Shown in pieces: positions 1 to 6,929 of a stretch of 6,929 nucleotides of DNA. The stretch is from Devosia sp. (GTDB lineage Bacteria; Pseudomonadota; Alphaproteobacteria; Rhizobiales; Devosiaceae): the NCBI GenBank assembly GCA_028290225.1, contig JAQGKH010000006.1, forward strand, positions 1 through 6,929, written 5' to 3'. Both the position numbers and the translations under genes were made by a program. The stretch's first letter is position 1, and each line of letters opens with the position of its first letter. The notes below the pieces were generated by a model, which was not told the DNA's origin, did not search any database, and was given only the letters and a program-made list of their open reading frames with translations.

Positions 1-995
1 CGGTCGAGCAGGAGCCGATGGTATTCCGGCTGGATGGCGAGATCGTGGGCGGCACGCTGGTGATGATCCAGCGCTTGCCGCTGCGGCTGGGTGCCCTGGC
101 GGTATGCAAATGGGCGCCCATGCTCAAACATGCCAATCGACCGGACGCGCCGGCGGTGCATGCGGGCATGGTTGAGGCATTGGTGGCGGAATATGCCGAC
201 AAGCGCGGCATGATGCTGTCGGTGCTGCCGCGCGCCTCCATCGAGCCGGTCAATGCCGGCTATGCGCAATTGCGGGCCCGCGGCTTCCAGCGGGGGTCGC
301 AGCTGCTTTATCCCAATCGCTACCTCATCGATCTGCGCCTCCCGGACGCCGAGCAGCGCAAGAGCTTTGCGCAAAAATGGCGCTACCATCTCAACAAGTC
401 CGAGAAGGCGGGCCTGCAGTTCGAACGGGCGGAGCCCGAACGGCTGGGCGAGTTCACCGCCCTTTACGAGGCCATGCTGGACCGCAAGAATTTTCCCGAT
501 CATTCCGCCTATGAAACGGTGCCGGCGCTCATGGCCACCGATATACCGGCGCTGCGCCCCGAGCTGTTTTTCGTGCGCCACGAGGGCGAGGTGATCGCCG
601 GCGCCTTGATCTTCAAGGCGGGCAACCGGGCCGTTTATCTGTATGGCGCCACCGCCGACCGGGCGCTGCCGCTGCGCGCCGGCTATTTCATCCATTGGAA
701 CATCATCCGCTGGCTGCGCGACAATACCGAGGCGCGCTGGTACGATCTGGGCGGCACCGACGGCAATCACGGGCTGCATCAGTTCAAGAAGGGCATGGCG
801 GGTGATCGGGGCGTGATCCGCCCGGTGCCGCCGGTGGCCAATTATGCCTCGCGCCCCCTGGCCTTCCTTCTGGGCAACGGTGCCTTCATGGCACGGGATG
901 GTGCCAATGCCTTGCGGCGCTTCGTGGACGGCTTGTTCAACCCCGCTGCGCGCCCCGACCAGGCGCGCGATCCCCGGCAAGGCACCAGGCCATGA
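1..995 (+). CDS. FemAB/BioF2-like GNAT-fold transferase, 5' partial
   Basis: This resembles the FemAB/BioF2-like transferase family (the Acetyltransf_6 type), which moves aminoacyl or acyl groups onto peptidoglycan or surface-glycan precursors in the cytoplasm. The reading frame is open to the left edge (V-E-Q-E-P before the ATG at 18). The ATG has an AGGAG only 3 bases upstream, too close to be a normal ribosome site, and the protein begins mid-domain, so the true start is probably outside the window. Counting from Met-18, WRYHLNKSEKAGL (121-133) matches the family's basic helix. YLYGATADRALPLRAGYF (208-225) followed by WYDLGGTDGNHGLHQFKKG (241-259) is the characteristic C-terminal signature ending in the FK-x-G motif. 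Its stop overlaps the flippase start (ATGA, 992-995), implying one operon and translational coupling. The family call is firm; the donor and acceptor cannot be told from sequence. Confidence 0.85.
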   Translation, partial: VEQEPMVFRLDGEIVGGTLVMIQRLPLRLGALAVCKWAPMLKHANRPDAPAVHAGMVEALVAEYADKRGMMLSVLPRASIEPVNAGYAQLRARGFQRGSQLLYPNRYLIDLRLPDAEQRKSFAQKWRYHLNKSEKAGLQFERAEPERLGEFTALYEAMLDRKNFPDHSAYETVPALMATDIPALRPELFFVRHEGEVIAGALIFKAGNRAVYLYGATADRALPLRAGYFIHWNIIRWLRDNTEARWYDLGGTDGNHGLHQFKKGMAGDRGVIRPVPPVANYASRPLAFLLGNGAFMARDGANALRRFVDGLFNPAARPDQARDPRQGTRP

Positions 996-2317
996 GTTTG
1001 GCGCGCCGGCTCGCCTCGCAATCCACGATCATTTTTGGGGCGCGCCTGTTTGGCGCCGGACTCGTTTTTGTCGTGCAGGCGCTGATTGCCCGGCTCTGGG
1101 GCGCGGCGCTGCTGGGCGAATATCTGCTGATCGTGGCGGCGGTCAATTTGATCAGCGTGGCGATGCCGCTCGGCTTCCAGACTGTGGGGGCCTATTTTGC
1201 GGCTGAATATCGGGCGAGGGCGCAGCGGCGGCAATTGCTGGTGTTCATGGTGTGGGCCTATGGCCATGTGCTGGGCACGCTGGCCTTGCTGCTCGTTGCG
1301 GGGTATCCGCTCCTCACTGCCATCGGGCAGAGCGAAAGCGTGCTGGCGCAGCACCTGGTTCCGGCGGTGCTGCTGGCCTTTGCAACGGCCATGTTCTACG
1401 TCAACGGTGCGTTGCTGGTGGGCCTCAAGCACCCGCTGGCCGGCTATGTGGTGGATTCGGTGTTCCGCCCGCTGATCGTGATGGGTGGCTTTCTCGTGAC
1501 CACGAGCCTGGCGCCGCCGGCCCAGGCTTTCTCGGACATGCTGTGGTTGATCGGCGTCGGCTGTGCGCTGGTGTCCCTGGTGCATTTTGCCTATGTGGTG
1601 CGGATCTTTCGTGCTGTGGACGATGTCGCGCCGCCCCAGTCGCGCGAACTGGGACGCTGGTGGCGGTTTGCCGTGCCATGGGTGCTGATCGGGCTGGCGA
1701 CCGACTTCTTCTTTGACATCGACCTGTTGTTGCTGAGCCACCTGCTGGAGCGTGAGGAACTGGCTATTTTTGGCGTGTGCACGCGCATTTTTGCCCTGGC
1801 CTCGTTCGGCGTCGGCGCGGTTTACGCCGTGAACTTGCCCGAGATTTTCGAAAGTCAGGCCAATGCGGATCGGCACACATTCCTGCGCAAGGTAGGCGAG
1901 GCCAATGCGGTCGCCAGCGGCTTGTCCGTGCTGTTGTTCGTGGTCATGGCAGTGGGGGCACCCTTTGGGCTCCTTCTGTTCGGGCCCAGCTTCACCGCCG
2001 GAGCGTTGCCACTGGCCGTTTTGTGCCTGTCGCTGGTGGTCCGCTCGGTGACGGGGCCGGCCTCGCTGGTGCTGTCAATCCATGACCGGCCTTATGCCAG
2101 CCTGCCAGCCTTGGGGCTGGGCATGCTAACGCTGGTGGCGGGCAACGCGCTGCTGGTGCCGCCATTCGGATTGATGGGGGCTTCGCTGGCGGCGCTGGTG
2201 GCCATCACGGCGTGGTCGGCGGGATTGTGGGTGACGGCGTTCAAGCTTGCCGGGCTCGATGTTTCGATCCTGCAGTGGTTCCGTGCCCGACGCGCAGCGC
2301 AACTGGCGGCGGGCTGA
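992..2317 (+). CDS. polysaccharide/oligosaccharide flippase (Wzx/MOP superfamily)
   Basis: This is an inner-membrane protein of 441 aa, the usual size for a Wzx-type flippase, which moves lipid-linked oligosaccharide units from the cytoplasmic to the periplasmic face. Hydrophobic segments suggest about 12 membrane helices, roughly at residues 12-35, 40-62, 82-105, 120-145, 152-175, 181-206, 226-248, 257-281, 309-332, 337-361, 370-390 and 395-419. Short basic loops lie between some of them (RARAQRR at 74-80). The FFFDIDLLLLSHLL segment (239-252), starting the second half, resembles the family pattern of an acidic residue ahead of a long leucine run. The C-terminus is basic (RARRAAQ). ATG 992 overlaps the stop of the FemAB-like gene, with AAGG at 979-982 nine bases upstream as its ribosome site. 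The context supports export of a surface polysaccharide; which one is unknown. A related MOP-family transporter role cannot be excluded. Confidence 0.85.
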   Translation: MSLARRLASQSTIIFGARLFGAGLVFVVQALIARLWGAALLGEYLLIVAAVNLISVAMPLGFQTVGAYFAAEYRARAQRRQLLVFMVWAYGHVLGTLALLLVAGYPLLTAIGQSESVLAQHLVPAVLLAFATAMFYVNGALLVGLKHPLAGYVVDSVFRPLIVMGGFLVTTSLAPPAQAFSDMLWLIGVGCALVSLVHFAYVVRIFRAVDDVAPPQSRELGRWWRFAVPWVLIGLATDFFFDIDLLLLSHLLEREELAIFGVCTRIFALASFGVGAVYAVNLPEIFESQANADRHTFLRKVGEANAVASGLSVLLFVVMAVGAPFGLLLFGPSFTAGALPLAVLCLSLVVRSVTGPASLVLSIHDRPYASLPALGLGMLTLVAGNALLVPPFGLMGASLAALVAITAWSAGLWVTAFKLAGLDVSILQWFRARRAAQLAAG

Positions 2318-2336
2318 ATCGGCGGTTCAGCGCGTC
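2308..2336. terminator. inverted repeat over the convergent stop codons
   Basis: GCTGAA (2313-2318) and TTCAGC (2326-2331) form a perfect 6-bp stem with a 7-base loop. The pairing extends outward past one G-G mismatch by about four further pairs, including one G-U. The flippase stop TGA (2315-2317) and the reverse-strand GNAT stop (2327-2329) sit in opposite arms. There is no T-run on either side, so this would be a weak or Rho-assisted bidirectional terminator at best. Part of the symmetry follows simply from two facing TGA codons. Confidence 0.35.
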
Positions 2337-2941
2337 AAAGCCAGGCGCAGGGAGCGGCGCAGACGATTCCTGAGCCCGCCGGCCACGCCATGGTCATAGC
2401 CGGGAACGGTCTTGGTCAATGGCCGCTCGAACAGCAGGTAATCCTCGCCGAAGATGTGCTGCTCCAATACGGCGATCTGCTTGAAGCCCAGGCGGGCCAT
2501 GATCGCAGCTGCCGGATCATTGCCGGCCTTGGTATAGGTGGCGATCTTGTGGAAGCGGCCATTGTCCCAGTGATCGATAAAGGCGCGCATGCCCTGAATG
2601 CCCAGCGCGCTGCGGCGCTTGTCGGGAAAGACATAGGACCAGTAAAGCCACAGCGTGCCCAGTTCCGGGCCGCTGATCATGAAGCCCGAGGGCTCACCCT
2701 TGAGCATGAAGATCATGACATGATGCGGATCGGCCTCGATCAGCGAAGCGAGGTAAGGCCTGGTCAGCCGCGCCGACTCATAGGCTTTGAACTCGTCGGA
2801 ATAGAACGGCGAGGTGGCAATGGCTTCCTGCAGCCGTGCATGGACCAGCGCAATATCGCCATAACTGGCGGCACGGAAGATCGGCGGTTTGGCGGCGGCT
2901 GGGGTCACGGCGGCGGCTGGCGTTGATGCAAGGTCGCTCAT
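2327..2941 (-). CDS. GNAT family N-acetyltransferase
   Basis: This 204-aa protein has a GNAT (Gcn5-related) acetyltransferase fold and would transfer an acetyl or acyl group from CoA to an amine in the cytoplasm. After an Ala/Pro-rich N-terminal stretch (residues 5-20), the domain runs from about 21 to 175. The beta-4 strand is LWLYWSYVFPDKRR (97-110). The following acyl-CoA loop, RRSALGIQGM (109-118), is a degenerate form of the Q/R-x-x-G-x-G/A motif. The C-terminal half has the typical Asn-containing helix and LGF turn (AGNDPAAAIMARLGF, 139-153). The tail is basic (RNRLRRSLRLALTR). The ATG at 2941-2939 has GGTGA five bases upstream, and a promoter candidate precedes it. The gene converges on the flippase with 9 bases between stop codons. 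The neighbourhood suggests modification of a surface sugar, but the substrate is not recognisable and a role unrelated to the glycan cluster is possible. Confidence 0.8.
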   Translation of the reverse strand: MSDLASTPAAAVTPAAAKPPIFRAASYGDIALVHARLQEAIATSPFYSDEFKAYESARLTRPYLASLIEADPHHVMIFMLKGEPSGFMISGPELGTLWLYWSYVFPDKRRSALGIQGMRAFIDHWDNGRFHKIATYTKAGNDPAAAIMARLGFKQIAVLEQHIFGEDYLLFERPLTKTVPGYDHGVAGGLRNRLRRSLRLALTR

Positions 2942-2965
2942 GGGATCACCGGGCTTGATGGAGCA

Positions 2966-2994
2966 ATGATAGCATCGGTTGGCGCGCCGCCTAA
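2966..2994 (-). promoter_or_regulatory. candidate sigma-70 promoter for the GNAT gene
   Basis: Read on the minus strand, TATCAT (plus-strand 2971-2966) matches the -10 consensus at 5 of 6 positions. It lies exactly 17 bases from TTAGGC (2994-2989), a poor -35. Transcription would start near 2959, giving a leader of about 18 bases that includes the GGTGA ribosome site. This is inferred from spacing and consensus only. Confidence 0.4.
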
Positions 2995-3029
2995 GCGCCC
3001 TTCCGTGCCGCGGTTAATGGACCGCAGCC

Positions 3030-3057
3030 TTGCCGATACGGGGGCCGGGCGATACAA
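3030..3057 (+). promoter_or_regulatory. weak candidate promoter for acs
   Basis: TTGCCG (3030-3035) is followed after 15-16 bases by GATACAA (3051-3057), giving a poor -35/-10 pair with short spacing. Transcription would start near 3063, about 26 bases before the GTG start. A small perfect dyad, GCGGT-6-ACCGC (3010-3025), lies just upstream of the -35 and could be an operator half-site pair, but five-base arms are easily found by chance in GC-rich DNA. Confidence 0.22.
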
Positions 3058-3076
3058 GGACGAGAATGAAAAAAAA

Positions 3077-3081
3077 GGGAG
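3077..3081 (+). promoter_or_regulatory. ribosome binding site that sets the acs start
   Basis: GGGAG lies 7 bases before the GTG at 3089, within an A-rich stretch. It fixes the acs start at 3089. The in-frame ATG at 2966 instead overlaps the opposite-strand GNAT promoter candidate and would add 41 residues unlike any Acs N-terminus. Confidence 0.65.
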
Positions 3082-3088
3082 AACGAGG

Positions 3089-5044
<1,956 letters not shown>

Positions 5045-5051
5045 GGAAAGA

Positions 5052-5078
5052 CGGGCGGAGACCCAAGCTCTCCGCCCG
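5052..5078 (+). terminator. perfect 10-bp hairpin just after acs
   Basis: CGGGCGGAGA (5052-5061) pairs perfectly with TCTCCGCCCG (5069-5078) around a 7-base loop, starting 7 bases after the acs stop. There is no T-run after it, so it is not a classic intrinsic terminator. It could act as a 3'-end stabilising or Rho-associated hairpin. Confidence 0.55.
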
Positions 5079-5100
5079 CAAGGAAGCGACCGGGGGCGCT

Positions 5101-5128
5101 GGGGGGTTGATTTCCAACGCCCCCCTTT
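5101..5128 (+). terminator. second G/C-rich hairpin with short T-run
   Basis: GGGGG (5101-5105) plus GTTG (5106-5109) pairs with CAAC (5115-5118) and CCCCC (5120-5124), with one bulged G at 5119 and a 5-base loop. TTT follows at 5126-5128. With the hairpin just upstream it makes a plausible tandem terminator for acs. The T-run is short, so efficiency is uncertain. Confidence 0.45.
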
Positions 5129-5144
5129 GGTAGCCGGCCAAGTC

Positions 5145-5173
5145 TTGCAGCCCTGCCGGGGCAGCACTATCCT
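5145..5173 (+). promoter_or_regulatory. candidate promoter for the GH3 gene
   Basis: CTTGCAG (-35 hexamer TTGCAG at 5145-5150) is spaced exactly 17 bases from TATCCT (5168-5173). Transcription would start near 5180, downstream of both acs hairpins. This would put the start codons at 5179 and 5185 at the very 5' end of the mRNA and favours the later start at 5275-5281 for the GH3 gene. Only 3 of 6 and 4 of 6 consensus bases match. Confidence 0.35.
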
Positions 5174-5280
5174 CATTTGTGAGGATGGTGCGGCCCGTAG
5201 GGGCGCTTTCAGCCATTGTTTTGGCGGCTTTGCCGGGTCTAGGTCAGGCCCGCATCGCCAACCACAGGCTTTTCTTGATC

Positions 5281-6372
5281 GTGTTGTTGTTTCGTTTCGC
5301 CGCCGCAGCGGTGCTTGCCGTCGGCTTGAGCTTGCCCGCTGCTGCTGCAACGCTGGAAGCCATGGCGGGGCAAATGATCGTCGTGGGCTTCCAGGGCAAT
5401 GATGCCGAGGATGCTTCGGTGCTGGCCCTGCGCGAGGAACTGGCCGCGGGGCGCATCGGCGGCGTCATGTTTCTCAAGACCAATGTTGCGAGCCTCGGGG
5501 CCGTTGCCGAGATGAATCGCGCCTTCCGGGCCGCAGCACCCGACCTGCCGCCGTTTTTGACGCTGGACCAGGAGGGTGGCGCAGTGGAGCGGCTGACCCG
5601 GCAGGTCGGCTTTCGCGAAGTGCCCTCGGCCCGCGCCGTGGCCGCTCGCAATACGCCGGCGCAGGCCGAGGCGCTTTATGGGCGCATGGCGTCCTCGCTT
5701 GCCGAGCTTGGCTTTACGCTCAATTTCGGCCCCGTGGCCGATATGGACATCAACCCCAGCAATCCCATCATCGCCAAGTTCGGGCGCGCCTTTGCGGCCG
5801 ATGCGGCCCGCGTCGCCGCTTACGACGAGGCCTTCATTGCCGGGCACCGCGCTGCCGGCCTGCTGACCGCGATCAAGCATTTCCCGGGCCATGGCTCCTC
5901 GAGCGCCGACAGCCATGAAGGCTTTGTGGATATCACCGACAGCTGGGACACGGGCGAGCTGGAGCCCTTCCGCGCCCTGATCGCGGCTGGCGACGCTGAC
6001 ATGATCATGGTCGGCCATCTCTACCACGCCAGCTATTCGGGGGGCGACACGCGCCTCCCCGCGTCACTGTCCCCCGATTGGATCGAGGGCGTGCTGCGGC
6101 GCGATCTGGGCTTTGATGGGGTGGTGATCAGCGACGATCTGGAGATGGGCGCGATTCGCCAGCATTTCGTCCTGGCCGACACCATCACCCGCGCCGTGCG
6201 CGCCGGGATGGACGTGCTGCTGTTTTCCAATACCGCCAAGTATCGCGGCGGGCTTGGGCGCGAAATTCTCGATATTCTGGTGGCCGAAGCCAAGGCAGAC
6301 CCGGCTTTTGCCCGGCGAATCGAGCAAAGCTACAACCGCATTGTCCGCCTCAAGGCCCGGATCGGCCAGTGA
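5281..6372 (+). CDS. exported GH3 beta-N-acetylhexosaminidase (NagZ-like)
   Basis: This glycoside hydrolase family 3 enzyme of the NagZ type is expected to remove terminal beta-GlcNAc residues, for example from muropeptides. From GTG 5281 it is 363 aa. A signal peptide is clear: MLLFRF, then an Ala/Leu/Val-rich core, ending near LPAAAA (about residues 18-23), so the product is probably periplasmic, unlike the cytoplasmic enterobacterial NagZ. The TIM-barrel motifs are present: LDQEGG (95-100), KHFPGHG (199-205), the acid/base dyad in ADSH (Asp210, His212) and the nucleophile Asp285 in ISDDLEM. Two tandem TGA codons end the frame (6370-6375). The start is uncertain. GTG 5179 and ATG 5185 are in frame, but ATG 5185 has GAGG with no spacer and GTG 5179 has no ribosome site; the codons from 5185 to 5274 include gta, cta, tca and agg, unusual here. 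TTG 5275 has AGG six bases upstream and is a close alternative. Muropeptide recycling or glycan trimming is inferred. Confidence 0.85.
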   Translation: MLLFRFAAAAVLAVGLSLPAAAATLEAMAGQMIVVGFQGNDAEDASVLALREELAAGRIGGVMFLKTNVASLGAVAEMNRAFRAAAPDLPPFLTLDQEGGAVERLTRQVGFREVPSARAVAARNTPAQAEALYGRMASSLAELGFTLNFGPVADMDINPSNPIIAKFGRAFAADAARVAAYDEAFIAGHRAAGLLTAIKHFPGHGSSSADSHEGFVDITDSWDTGELEPFRALIAAGDADMIMVGHLYHASYSGGDTRLPASLSPDWIEGVLRRDLGFDGVVISDDLEMGAIRQHFVLADTITRAVRAGMDVLLFSNTAKYRGGLGREILDILVAEAKADPAFARRIEQSYNRIVRLKARIGQ

Positions 6373-6448
6373 TGACGCATGCGCTTTCCTCCGGGCGTGC
6401 CGGCGGTTAAAGTGCGCCTCCCCTCAGGGGCAGAGGAGTCGTTAGCGC

Positions 6449-6929
6449 ATGGCGGAAAGCCGCGAAACCAGACAGGTCCGGGCGATCTTCATTTCGGACG
6501 TTCACCTGGGCATGAAGCCGATCCGGGCCGGCCAACTCATCGACTTCCTGCGCACCCACGATGCCCAGACGATCTATCTGGTTGGCGACATCATCGATGG
6601 CTGGCGCCTGGCCAAGGGTTGGCACTGGCCCAGCGAATACAATGTGCTGGTGCAGGTGCTGCTGGACAAGGCGACCGCCGGCACCCGCGTCGTGTATCTG
6701 CCGGGCAACCACGACGAGTTCCTGCGGGAATATCTGGGGACCTATTTCGGCGAGGTGGAAATCGTCGACCGCACGGTGCACACCAGTGCATCGGGCAAGA
6801 CTTATCTGGTGATCCATGGCGACCAGTTCGACGTCGTCGTGATGAATGCCAAATGGCTCGCCCATGTGGGGGACTGGGCTTACAATGCCGCCCTGCGCGT
6901 CAACATCGCGATCAATTGGGTGCGGCGAC
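6449..6929 (+). CDS. LpxH-like metallophosphoesterase, 3' partial
   Basis: This is the first 160 codons of a calcineurin-like metallophosphoesterase resembling UDP-2,3-diacylglucosamine diphosphatase; the gene runs off the right edge. The metal-binding motifs appear in order: SDVHLG (16-21; Asp17, His19), GDIIDGW (46-52; Asp47), GNHDE (86-90; Asn87, His88) and HGDQFD (123-128; His123). ATG 6449 has AGGAG at 6434-6438, ten bases upstream. It lies 76 bases after the GH3 gene, so it may be read from that transcript or its own; I see no convincing promoter in the gap. LpxH cleaves UDP-2,3-diacylglucosamine in lipid A synthesis at the inner membrane face. However, many alphaproteobacteria are known to use the unrelated LpxI for that step. 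This homologue, with the GDxxDGW-K-GWHWP type of second motif, may act on another nucleotide-sugar or phospho-lipid, so I give no gene symbol. Confidence 0.85.
   Translation, partial: MAESRETRQVRAIFISDVHLGMKPIRAGQLIDFLRTHDAQTIYLVGDIIDGWRLAKGWHWPSEYNVLVQVLLDKATAGTRVVYLPGNHDEFLREYLGTYFGEVEIVDRTVHTSASGKTYLVIHGDQFDVVVMNAKWLAHVGDWAYNAALRVNIAINWVRR

Noticed and set aside
842..1876. Open frame of 344 codons on the minus strand opposite the flippase
   Set aside because: Its His/Gln/Arg-rich translation resembles no protein and it is a shadow of the conserved flippase frame.
2966..3088. N-terminal extension of acs from ATG 2966
   Set aside because: There is no ribosome site, the residues do not match Acs N-termini, and it overlaps the opposite-strand promoter candidate; GTG 3089 has GGGAG at good spacing.
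6420..6430. CCCC-TCA-GGGG hairpin before the phosphoesterase gene
   Set aside because: A 4-bp stem with a 3-base loop is expected by chance in this composition and lacks a T-run.

Overview
The window is GC-rich (I estimate low-to-mid 60s percent) and densely coding. All five gene ends seen use TGA. The gene content and protein style (FemAB/BioF2-type transferase beside a flippase, an Acs close to the proteobacterial enzyme, an exported NagZ-like hydrolase, an LpxH-like phosphoesterase) suggest an alphaproteobacterium, probably Hyphomicrobiales and perhaps Devosia-like. That placement is inference from style, not from a search.

Layout. Positions 1-2317 (+) hold the 3' part of a cell-surface polysaccharide or cell-envelope cluster: a FemAB/BioF2-like GNAT-fold transferase cut by the left edge, joined by an ATGA overlap to a 12-TM-type polysaccharide flippase. 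A GNAT acetyltransferase (2327-2941, -) converges on the flippase with only 9 bases between the stop codons, and a small inverted repeat spans both stops. A 147-base divergent intergenic region (2942-3088) carries a good promoter candidate for the GNAT gene and a weak one for the next gene. Positions 3089-5044 (+) hold acetyl-CoA synthetase (acs), full length and well conserved but broken by one in-frame amber codon at 3851-3853. Two hairpins follow it. Next come an exported GH3 beta-N-acetylhexosaminidase-like gene (about 5281-6372, +) and the 5' part of an LpxH-like metallophosphoesterase (6449 to the right edge, +).

How the genes fit together. The first three genes plausibly act on a surface glycan: a flippase that moves lipid-linked units, plus two acyl or aminoacyl transferases that could decorate them. 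acs is central metabolism (acetate to acetyl-CoA). The GH3 enzyme would trim GlcNAc-containing glycans in the periplasm, and the phosphoesterase resembles lipid A/UDP-sugar enzymes. The last three genes share a strand, but their spacing and hairpins argue for separate transcription units.

I see no mobile element, CRISPR array, tRNA, rRNA or clear novel system. The observation most worth following up is the single nonsense codon in acs: everything on both sides is intact and in frame, so it is either a very recent loss, a suppressed stop, or a sequence error.
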